This document shows positions 4,801-10,283 of a stretch of DNA of 10,283 nt, in pieces. The notes below the pieces were generated by a model. That model saw only the letters and a program-made list of their open reading frames with translations, was not told the DNA's origin and ran no database searches. Within the stretch, counting starts at the first letter, position 1, and each line of letters starts with the position of its first letter. The position numbers and the translations under genes are program-made. The stretch is taken from the NCBI GenBank assembly GCA_003551325.1, contig PUMK01000088.1, positions 1 to 10,283 on the forward strand, read 5' to 3'. The DNA is from Candidatus Acetothermia bacterium. GTDB taxonomy: Bacteria; Bipolaricaulota; Bipolaricaulia; Bipolaricaulales; Bipolaricaulaceae.

Positions 4801-7653
4801 ATGGGGGGACTTCTGTGGGCACTGCTGTGCTGTCTGCTTAGCCTCGTAGCGCACGGAGCTACGCTGTCCGTTGTGTCCCCTGCACGAACGGTGGAACCCG
4901 GTGATTTCGCCCTGCACGTCTTCGAGATCGCCAATCCTACCGACGCCTCCCTTGAAGCCCGTCTTGCGGTTGACGTGCCATCCGGTTGGACCACGCTGCC
5001 CGTTGCCACGAGATTCCTGCTGTTGCCAGGCGAGGCGGACACGGTGTTCCTCACCATTCGCGTACCCCCGGAGACACGAGCGGGAACGTACACCGTCACC
5101 CTAACCGCCTCCTGGAACGATAGGGAGGAGGACGTCGCGGCTGAGGTCACCGTGCGCGAAATCGCTGCCCTGGAGCTCATGGCGCCCTCCCCAAAGGACG
5201 TACCGCCCGACACGAGCGTCGTGTACCAGTTCACAGTCCTCAACCGGGGCAACACCGTTGACCGCTTTCTGGCTGATGCGGACTCTTCCCGCGGGTACTC
5301 CGTAAGCGTTGACCCTCCAGAGCTCCCCCTGGCACCCGGCGAGCGCGGTGTCGTATCGGTCACCGTAAACGTTCCCCCAACGGCCACCGCTGGCCGCGAC
5401 CGCCTGCTCCTTGTTCTGCGGTCAACGGCCGCCCCCGCGTTGGTGCGAGAGACCGCCGTCTTCACCACGATTCTGCCTCCTGATCCCCAACGCATCACTG
5501 GCCACACACGCGCTGAGGTAGACGGGACCATCTCCGGATCGCTGGAGGCGGATCTGCTGAACGGCGATGGCCGACTCCCCCTTTCGTTCAGCGGACGCGC
5601 ATTCCTGCTTGATGGACTCCTGTCGTTTTCCCTTGAAGTCGCGGGACTGTGGAGAAACCCTCCCCTTAGATTCAGCGATCCGTCCTTGACCTACGACCGC
5701 GACCAAGCACGTCTCCAGGCTGGAAACGTCACCGCGTCGCTTCCGCTGCTCTCAGGACTCTCCGCAACCGGCGTTGCCCTCGAGTTCGCGCAGGAGCGCG
5801 CGACCTTGACCCTCCTGACCGGCTGGCACGATACGGAAGGTCGGTTCGCTGGAGCTGCCACGCTGTACGGCAACAGCTGGCAGCTGGGCACTGCCTACCG
5901 AGAAGTGCGGGCCCGAGAGAACCATGTGCGAACGCTAGCTGCATGGGCTGGGCACACCATCGGCGAACATGTCACATTCGAGGTCGGGGGCATGTTGGCC
6001 GCCACGTCCGCCGGCTGGGACGAAGGCCAGCAAGCAACGCTGCGGGTGGAAGTTGAGCCAACAGCGCTGCTGCAGATCTCCTGGCATGCCGTGGGCCCAG
6101 GCATCCCCAGCCCACGTGCCAATGAAGAGAGCATCAGCTTGTCAGGGCGCCTCACGGCCACACCCTTTACGTTCCGGTATTCCACCCACTGGGTGCGCGA
6201 GAACCCCTGGGGGGCCGTTGGCGACGACATGTTCTCCCGAGCACAACTCACCGCTTCGCTCGACTGGGATGCACAACCGTGGCCATTGGCCGTCACAGCC
6301 TTGTTCTCCGGGCACCGCGTGTGGGACAGGCCAGGCCACGAAGTGGAGAAGACCCACACCACAGGACTCGTGCTCGCCGGGGGAGAAACACCGCTCCGTT
6401 TCCGTCTGACCGGTTCAATCAAGGTCGGAGACATGTCCTCCAACGACCTCACGTTGATCGAGACCTCATTTTCGCAACGCTTCACGCTGACGACAGGCGA
6501 CGTGGAGTCCACACTCACCCTCAGCCAGCAGACCGTGCTCGATCCTGAGGACAACGTGCTCGAGAGAACTTGGGATACGCGCGTTGGCAGCCGCTGGAGA
6601 AACGCACCTCACGAGGCTTCGCTCACCTGGGGACACCGTCCGTCAGGGGCAAGCTGGAGTGTTCAGTTCGACGGACGCGTCGCCGAGCAGCTCACCGTCG
6701 GGTTCACAGCGGCTGCAAGCTGGGACAACGAAGGGAACGTCAGTGCGCTCCGGATCGGCACAACGTTCGCCTACGCCTTCCCTTGGTCTCCCCCGTTTCT
6801 GCCCGCTAAGGGATGGCTGGAGGGTACGGTGCGAGCAGACAGGCAAGGCGTCGAGGGCGCGGTGCTTGCTGTGGACAACCTGCAGGTCTCCTCTGATGCT
6901 GAGGGACGGTTCCTCTTTCCGCCCCTGAACCCAGGGCGCTACACGGTCACCGTTGAGCGCCTACCCTCCGGTTTCCGCCTCCTGGATCCGGGGCCGTTCA
7001 AGACCATTGTAGAACTGGACGGGCGTACCCGCATCGAGATTGCCTGTGAACAACTGTCCGAGGTGCGCGGGGTGGTGTTCAACGACCAAGACCGGGACGG
7101 CACACGCGACCCCACCGACCCTGGCCTTGCCAACGTCAGGGTGGAACTCCTCGAGAACGGAGAGCTGCGAGAACGCGCCTCCACAGACGCAGCGGGTCAC
7201 TTCGTGTTTGGCCGCCTTTCCGCGGGCGAGTACACTGTCAGCCTTGTTGTGAACACGCTCCCAGCGCGCTACGAACCCACAACACCACAGTCCGTATCCA
7301 TCTCGTTGACTGAGGGCGTTGCGGCCGAGGTTGTGTTCGGTGCTTGGCAGCGACCGCGGGAGGTCGTGGTGTTGGCTACCCCACCGCTGGCCGATTTCGA
7401 GTGGACACCACCCATACCCCAGGCTGGCAGTCCCGTCGTCTTTGACGCTGGACTATCCCTTCCCGGAGACCACGTGATTTCCGACTACCAATGGGATTTC
7501 ACCGACGATGGCGTGATCGATGCAGAGGAGCAAACACCAACGTGGACCTTCACCGAACCCGGCATCTACTGGGTCACACTAACCGTTGTGGACACCCAGG
7601 GCCTCGACGATCAGCTCTCGCTTCCCGTTGAGATCATTCCCGCCGAGCGATAG
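4801..7653 (+). CDS. Large secreted multidomain protein: NEW3 x2, usher-like beta-barrel segment, SdrD_B-like domains, PKD
   Basis: A 950-residue exported protein. Signal peptide 1-19 (HGA/TLS region). Residues 20-118 and 124-225 are two NEW3/CARDB-like beta-sandwiches, each with a PG-type loop and a V.VPP..TAG pattern (for example VPSGW at 59-63, LLLPGEADTVFLTIRVPPETRAG at 73-95). Residues about 235-665 are a long run of alternating hydrophobic/polar strands with many Trp, Tyr and Thr and no Cys, like a large outer-membrane barrel. Residues 671-735 form a carboxypeptidase-regulatory-like domain (GTVRADRQGVEGAVL, then DAEGRFLFPPLNPGRYTV). Residues 751-825 match the SdrD_B pattern (FNDQDRDGTRDPTDPGLANVRVEL). 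Residues 861-949 are a PKD domain (YQWDFTDDG). There is no LPxTG, lipobox or C-terminal anchor. With the chaperone-like gene upstream, an usher-like exporter or surface scaffold is possible; the usher plug and N-terminal signatures are not recognised, so this is inference. Confidence 0.82.
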   Translation: MGGLLWALLCCLLSLVAHGATLSVVSPARTVEPGDFALHVFEIANPTDASLEARLAVDVPSGWTTLPVATRFLLLPGEADTVFLTIRVPPETRAGTYTVTLTASWNDREEDVAAEVTVREIAALELMAPSPKDVPPDTSVVYQFTVLNRGNTVDRFLADADSSRGYSVSVDPPELPLAPGERGVVSVTVNVPPTATAGRDRLLLVLRSTAAPALVRETAVFTTILPPDPQRITGHTRAEVDGTISGSLEADLLNGDGRLPLSFSGRAFLLDGLLSFSLEVAGLWRNPPLRFSDPSLTYDRDQARLQAGNVTASLPLLSGLSATGVALEFAQERATLTLLTGWHDTEGRFAGAATLYGNSWQLGTAYREVRARENHVRTLAAWAGHTIGEHVTFEVGGMLAATSAGWDEGQQATLRVEVEPTALLQISWHAVGPGIPSPRANEESISLSGRLTATPFTFRYSTHWVRENPWGAVGDDMFSRAQLTASLDWDAQPWPLAVTALFSGHRVWDRPGHEVEKTHTTGLVLAGGETPLRFRLTGSIKVGDMSSNDLTLIETSFSQRFTLTTGDVESTLTLSQQTVLDPEDNVLERTWDTRVGSRWRNAPHEASLTWGHRPSGASWSVQFDGRVAEQLTVGFTAAASWDNEGNVSALRIGTTFAYAFPWSPPFLPAKGWLEGTVRADRQGVEGAVLAVDNLQVSSDAEGRFLFPPLNPGRYTVTVERLPSGFRLLDPGPFKTIVELDGRTRIEIACEQLSEVRGVVFNDQDRDGTRDPTDPGLANVRVELLENGELRERASTDAAGHFVFGRLSAGEYTVSLVVNTLPARYEPTTPQSVSISLTEGVAAEVVFGAWQRPREVVVLATPPLADFEWTPPIPQAGSPVVFDAGLSLPGDHVISDYQWDFTDDGVIDAEEQTPTWTFTEPGIYWVTLTVVDTQGLDDQLSLPVEIIPAER

Positions 7654-7654
7654 T

Positions 7655-7685
7655 CCGGAGACTACTGCGCGCATCAGTCTCCCGG
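7655..7685. terminator. Bidirectional hairpin between convergent genes
   Basis: GGAGACT (7657-7663) pairs perfectly with AGTCTCC (7676-7682), with a self-complementary TGCGCGCA in the loop; the flanking CCGG/CCGG pairs extend it if one C is bulged. It sits in the 20-nt gap between the convergent ends of the 950-residue gene and pgsA, and overlaps the pgsA stop. It has no T run on either side, so efficiency as an intrinsic terminator is uncertain. Confidence 0.5.
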
Positions 7686-8246
7686 GTAGCTCGCGGTCGG
7701 GGGAGAACGCAAGAGTGACCGCCCTCTCCAGAAGTACTCCACACCCGAGATCACAGCCAGCGCGACGGCCAGATAGAGGAAGGCATCCCGGAGCACATCT
7801 CCCCACGCGCCAACGCCGAAGTACCGCACAGCGAGGATGAACATGACCAGCCCTGTGTGAGAGAGCGTCTTGGCCTTGCCGAGGTACGAGGCGGAGATGA
7901 CCACCCCTTCGCCCACCGCCAGCAGCCGAAGGCCGGTCACCAAGAATTCGCGTGCCAAGATCACCACGACCGGAACCGCTGTTAGATCTCCCAGCTGTAC
8001 GAACGACACGAGTGCCGCGGTGACAAGCAGCTTGTCGGCAATCGGATCCGCGAACACGCCAAACGCGCTGATCTGGCGCATGGTGCGAGCGAGGTATCCG
8101 TCCACCACATCGGAAGCCGCAGCAAGTGCAAACAGCACGATCGCCAGTATCTTGAACACTGCGCCTTCGGCGAACACGCAGTACATGAACACGGGGATCG
8201 CCAGAATGCGCGCCAAGGTGATCTTGTTGGGGATTGTCCATGTCAT
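7674..8246 (-). CDS. pgsA: CDP-diacylglycerol--glycerol-3-phosphate 3-phosphatidyltransferase
   Basis: Membrane enzyme making phosphatidylglycerol phosphate from CDP-diacylglycerol and sn-glycerol-3-phosphate, the committed step to phosphatidylglycerol. The 190-residue length is typical. The N-terminal TIPNKITLARILAIPVF (4-20) is the PgsA hallmark. The catalytic motif is complete: D46, D49-G50, A53-R54, G63, D67, D71. AREF (99-102) and GKAKT (123-127) also match PgsA and are absent from the other family member at the left edge. Hydrophobic segments lie near 10-26, 30-46, 73-98 and 150-170. The frame opens at 8288, but ATG 8246 is chosen because it starts the conserved N-terminus; no Shine-Dalgarno is present and a TTGACA-type promoter ends 6 nt upstream, favouring a leaderless message. 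It lies 89 nt downstream of tpiA on the same strand, apparently with its own promoter. Confidence 0.92.
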   Translation of the reverse strand: MTWTIPNKITLARILAIPVFMYCVFAEGAVFKILAIVLFALAAASDVVDGYLARTMRQISAFGVFADPIADKLLVTAALVSFVQLGDLTAVPVVVILAREFLVTGLRLLAVGEGVVISASYLGKAKTLSHTGLVMFILAVRYFGVGAWGDVLRDAFLYLAVALAVISGVEYFWRGRSLLRSPPTASYPGD

Positions 8247-8252
8247 GATGGG

Positions 8253-8281
8253 AACGTAGCCGCCCACCGGCGGTTTGTCAA
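8253..8281 (-). promoter_or_regulatory. Candidate pgsA promoter, leaderless type
   Basis: On the minus strand a perfect -35 TTGACA (8281-8276) is followed after 17 nt by TACGTT (8258-8253), and 6 nt later by the pgsA ATG. The spacer contains a perfect inverted repeat CCGCC-N4-GGCGG (plus-strand 8260-8273). If the longer frame from 8288 were used, this promoter would lie within coding sequence. Confidence 0.55.
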
Positions 8282-8335
8282 TCCACACAAGAAAGGCGGG
8301 CCGGCTGCGATCGGGCGCCGTCCGAGCCCTCCCGG
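8282..8335 (-). terminator. Possible weak tpiA terminator
   Basis: On the minus strand after the tpiA stop, a GC-rich stretch can fold imperfectly (CGGGAGGGC against GCCGGCCCG with a 2-nt mismatch) and is followed by CCTTTCTTGT. The stem is interrupted and the T run short, so this is only a suggestion that tpiA and pgsA transcripts are separable. Confidence 0.25.
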
Positions 8336-9091
8336 TCAGCCGACCGCAGCTTGTGCGATCTTCCAGAAGTTGTCCGGATCCAAGGATGCACCCCCCACCA
8401 AGGCTCCGTCCACATCATCACATCCAAGGAACGATGCAGCGTTGTCACGGTTCACCGAACCACCGTACTGAACGCGAACCTGTTGACCAATCGTTCCAAA
8501 ACGGGCAACCAGCCACCGGCGTGCGCGCGCCGCCATCTCCTGAGCATCCGTTGGTTGTGCGGACACACCCGTACCGATCGCCCATATGGGCTCATAAGCC
8601 ACCACGAGGGACGCGGGATCGGAGAGCTCTAGCTCACCAAGCGCCGCGGCAATCTGGCCCTCCACCACGGACCATGCGTTCCCGGACTCACGCTGCTCAA
8701 GCGTCTCTCCCACACACAGGATGGGAACCAGACCGTGTTCCATGCTGGACCACACTTTGCGCGCCACAAGCTGGTCGTCTTCCCCAAACAGTGCCCGTCG
8801 CTCCGAATGCCCGCAGATCACGTGCGTGGCACCGAGTTCCTTCACCTGAGCCAGTGAGATCTCTCCCGTGAACGCACCCTCCCGCTCCGGACGCGCACTC
8901 TGTGCCCCCAAGTAGATGGGGCGTCCGGCAAGCGCACGCTGAGCAGCGTGCAGCGCGGTGTACGGGGGGCAGATCACCAGGTCCACCTCGGGAACCTCTG
9001 GCACCAACGTCATCAGCCGACGGAAATACGTGTCTGCCTCACCGAGGGTCTTATGCATCTTCCAGTTCGCTGCTACGATCGGCCTGCGCAT
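8336..9091 (-). CDS. tpiA: Triosephosphate isomerase
   Basis: Cytosolic glycolytic and gluconeogenic enzyme interconverting dihydroxyacetone phosphate and glyceraldehyde-3-phosphate. The 251-residue length is standard. All catalytic elements are visible: AANWKMHK with Lys11, CGHSERR with His95, AYEPIWAIGTG with Glu167 and the flexible loop 6 (168-175), and the phosphate-binding YGGSV (209-213) and GALVGGASL (229-237) loops. In the dimer-interface loop the usual GAQN reads GAQS (Ser65), a mild variant. ATG 9091 is supported by a strong AAGGAGG Shine-Dalgarno and by the canonical N-terminus. It is divergent from the SPFH gene and upstream of pgsA. The product glyceraldehyde-3-phosphate and its partner dihydroxyacetone phosphate connect glycolysis with the glycerol-3-phosphate used by PgsA, though this neighbourhood may be coincidental. 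Confidence 0.97.
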   Translation of the reverse strand: MRRPIVAANWKMHKTLGEADTYFRRLMTLVPEVPEVDLVICPPYTALHAAQRALAGRPIYLGAQSARPEREGAFTGEISLAQVKELGATHVICGHSERRALFGEDDQLVARKVWSSMEHGLVPILCVGETLEQRESGNAWSVVEGQIAAALGELELSDPASLVVAYEPIWAIGTGVSAQPTDAQEMAARARRWLVARFGTIGQQVRVQYGGSVNRDNAASFLGCDDVDGALVGGASLDPDNFWKIAQAAVG

Positions 9092-9106
9092 CGCTGCCTC
9101 CTTCCG

Positions 9107-9136
9107 TTGACAACCGCCATCCTAGGCGCCTATCAT
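9107..9136 (+). promoter_or_regulatory. Strong promoter of the SPFH gene
   Basis: A perfect -35 TTGACA (9107-9112) and a -10 TATCAT (9131-9136, five of six consensus bases) are separated by 18 nt. Transcription from about 9143 leaves a leader of roughly 28 nt with AGGAGGGG before ATG 9171, and excludes the in-frame ATG at 9135. Confidence 0.75.
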
Positions 9137-9147
9137 GGCCGGCGCAA
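9119..9147 (-). promoter_or_regulatory. Candidate tpiA promoter overlapping the SPFH promoter
   Basis: On the minus strand TTGCGC (9147-9142) and TAGGAT (9124-9119) are 17 nt apart, giving a leader of about 20 nt with AAGGAGG before the tpiA ATG at 9091. It interleaves with the SPFH promoter on the other strand, so polymerases could exclude each other. Confidence 0.45.
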
Positions 9148-9170
9148 CCGTGCGCAGTGAGGAGGGGACC

Positions 9171-9920
9171 ATGGGACTCACGCTGATCGTCATTTTCGGC
9201 GCATTAGGGCTGTTTCTTGCCAGCGCGATTCGGATCGTGCGGGAGTATGAGCGGGGCGTCATCTTCCGCCTTGGCCGGTTGATCGGTGCGAAGGGACCCG
9301 GTCTGTTCTTCATCATTCCCATTGTGGACAGCATGGTTCGCGTGGACCTGCGAACCATCACCCTTGATGTACCACCCCAAGAGGTGATCACCCGCGACAA
9401 CGTTCCCGCGAACGTCAACGCGGTGGTCTATTTCAGGGTCATGGATTCGCAGGCGGCTGTCGTTGAGGTGATGGACTTCATCGAGGCCACCCGACAGATC
9501 TCCATGACCACCCTGCGCTCTGTCCTGGGACGAGCTGAACTGGACGAGATCCTCGGCGAGAGGGAGAAGCTTAACAAACAGCTCCAGGAGATCATCGACG
9601 AGCACACCGACCCGTGGGGGATCAAGGTCATCACTGTGGAGATCAAGGACGTGAAGATCCCCACCGACATGCAGCGTGCCATCGCCGCTCAAGCTGAAGC
9701 CGAACGTGATCGACGCTCCAAGATCATCCACGCACAGGCCGAGCTTCAGGCCGCGGAGAAGCTTGGGCAGGCAGCCGATATCATGAACCGCTCTCCGGGA
9801 GCGCTCCAGCTCAGGTACCTGGAGACCCTCGCTGACATCGCCTCGGAGAACGCAACCACGGTCGTGTTCCCCGTTCCGGTCGACCTGCTGTCGCTCCTCC
9901 AGAAGGGCAGCAGGGAGTGA
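9171..9920 (+). CDS. SPFH/stomatin-family (slipin-like) membrane protein
   Basis: A 249-residue stomatin/prohibitin-type protein, anchored by one N-terminal membrane segment (residues 3-20) and expected to oligomerise into membrane microdomain scaffolds that recruit proteases or other partners. Family marks: [13 protein letters not shown] (24-36), GPGLFFIIP (42-50), [21 protein letters not shown] (58-78), VVYFRV (85-90), then the coiled-coil-forming [21 protein letters not shown] (178-198) and [11 protein letters not shown] (214-224). ATG 9171 is chosen over the in-frame ATG 9135 because AGGAGGGG precedes it by 5 nt and the predicted transcription start lies downstream of 9135. The usual partner NfeD is not upstream (tpiA diverges there) and not immediately downstream. 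The following MBL-fold gene overlaps its stop by 4 nt, so the two are translationally coupled. HflK/HflC-type is less likely given the slipin-like length. Confidence 0.93.
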   Translation: MGLTLIVIFGALGLFLASAIRIVREYERGVIFRLGRLIGAKGPGLFFIIPIVDSMVRVDLRTITLDVPPQEVITRDNVPANVNAVVYFRVMDSQAAVVEVMDFIEATRQISMTTLRSVLGRAELDEILGEREKLNKQLQEIIDEHTDPWGIKVITVEIKDVKIPTDMQRAIAAQAEAERDRRSKIIHAQAELQAAEKLGQAADIMNRSPGALQLRYLETLADIASENATTVVFPVPVDLLSLLQKGSRE

Positions 9921-10283
9921 AGTTCTGCGCTCTGGGAAGCGGGTCCACAGGGAACGCAACCCTTATCGAAGGGCCTGAAGGACCCGTGCTCGTCGACGCG
10001 GGTCTGTCATGGAGAGAGACCCTCCGTCGAGCCTCCCGCGCCGGCATGACGACCACAGGCCTGCGCTGGGTGATCTTGACCCACGAGCATGCGGATCACG
10101 TCAGAGGGCTTGCCACCGCCGTACGAAGAGGTGTGCGCGTGGCCGGCAGCTACGGTACCCTCAAGGCACTCGGGATCGAGGGGCAGGTTCTTGTCGCGGG
10201 GATGGAGCTCGAGGGGCTTACCGTGACCTCGTTTCCCGTTTCCCATGATGCCGCCGAACCCGTAGGTCTCAAGCTGGAGACAC
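9917..10283 (+). CDS. MBL-fold metallo-hydrolase, YycJ/WalJ type (partial, N-terminal 122 residues)
   Basis: N-terminal part of a metallo-beta-lactamase-fold hydrolase, cut by the window edge. It begins with the typical [17 protein letters not shown] (2-18), followed by LVDAGLS (25-31) and the di-metal motif T-H56-x-H58-x-D60-H61. [13 protein letters not shown] (105-117) supplies the next metal-binding His110. This matches the YycJ/WalJ family, whose Bacillus member affects coordination of cell division with replication and is nuclease-like; exact substrates are not settled. The start is GTG 9917, giving a GTGA overlap with the SPFH stop and the exact family N-terminus; no ATG fits. AGAAGGG (9901-9907) lies upstream as a possible ribosome site. 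The pairing with an SPFH gene may only reflect co-expression. Confidence 0.9.
   Translation, partial: MKFCALGSGSTGNATLIEGPEGPVLVDAGLSWRETLRRASRAGMTTTGLRWVILTHEHADHVRGLATAVRRGVRVAGSYGTLKALGIEGQVLVAGMELEGLTVTSFPVSHDAAEPVGLKLET

Noticed and set aside
4479..5531. A 350-residue open frame on the minus strand
   Set aside because: It is antisense to the end of the chaperone-like gene and the start of the NEW3 gene, both with clear domains; its translation is low-complexity Ser/Arg/Thr/Val typical of shadow frames in GC-rich DNA.
8247..8288. Longer PgsA start at 8288
   Set aside because: The extra 14 residues are not part of the family N-terminus, and the extension would contain the likely -35/-10 promoter; ATG 8246 begins the conserved segment.
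8275..8871. A 198-residue plus-strand open frame opposite tpiA
   Set aside because: It is antisense to a canonical triosephosphate isomerase with every catalytic motif; the plus-frame translation is Arg/Pro-rich and unlike any family.
9204..9959. A 251-residue minus-strand open frame opposite the SPFH gene
   Set aside because: The SPFH protein on the plus strand has full family motifs, promoter and Shine-Dalgarno; the minus frame is its shadow.
1..10283. CRISPR arrays, insertion sequences, tRNA or rRNA genes, phage genes
   Set aside because: No regularly spaced repeats, transposase-like or phage-like proteins, or tRNA/rRNA-like segments were seen by eye.

Overview
The window is a GC-rich, tightly packed bacterial stretch with nine genes and no RNA genes, CRISPR arrays or mobile elements visible. 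The organism looks like a diderm bacterium: there are several secreted proteins, two with beta-barrel-like composition, one ending in the terminal Phe typical of outer-membrane proteins. A cyclic 2,3-diphosphoglycerate synthase-like P-loop protein, a dockerin-like secreted protein, NEW3/SdrD_B/PKD surface modules and mixed Shine-Dalgarno/leaderless-looking starts fit a deep-branching thermophile-related lineage. Candidatus Bipolaricaulota (Acetothermia) is my best guess from general resemblance only, and it is not proven by anything here.

Layout. On the minus strand at the left edge (1-454) is the N-terminal part of a CDP-alcohol phosphatidyltransferase. A compact back-to-back promoter region separates it from a plus-strand cyclic 2,3-DPG synthase-like gene (558-1868). 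Next come a cysteine-containing secreted barrel-like protein (1973-2881) and, 8 nt later, a sigma-70-type protein that lacks the DNA-binding half of region 4 (2890-3534). After a 170-nt gap with a perfect dyad next to a start codon are a secreted pilus-chaperone-like protein with a dockerin-like C-terminus (3705-4727) and a 950-residue secreted protein made of two NEW3-like domains, a long barrel-like segment, two small beta-sandwich domains and a PKD domain (4801-7653). This gene converges on pgsA (7674-8246, minus), which lies downstream of tpiA (8336-9091, minus). tpiA is divergent from an SPFH/stomatin gene (9171-9920, plus), which overlaps by 4 nt the start of a WalJ/YycJ-type metallo-beta-lactamase-fold gene cut by the right edge.

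How they fit together. The flanks are housekeeping: phospholipid head-group synthesis (two CDP-alcohol transferases), glycolysis (TpiA), membrane microdomains (SPFH) and an MBL-fold nuclease-like enzyme. The middle, 1973-7653, is the accessory-looking part: a possible envelope locus in which a degenerate sigma-like protein sits between a barrel-like secreted protein and a chaperone-like/usher-like pair. The functional link between these four genes is inferred from order and domain type only.

A recurrent regulatory pattern is also visible. Four genes have a -10-like hexamer ending 6 to 9 nt before the ATG and no good Shine-Dalgarno sequence, suggesting leaderless transcripts, while the other genes mostly have strong Shine-Dalgarno sequences.
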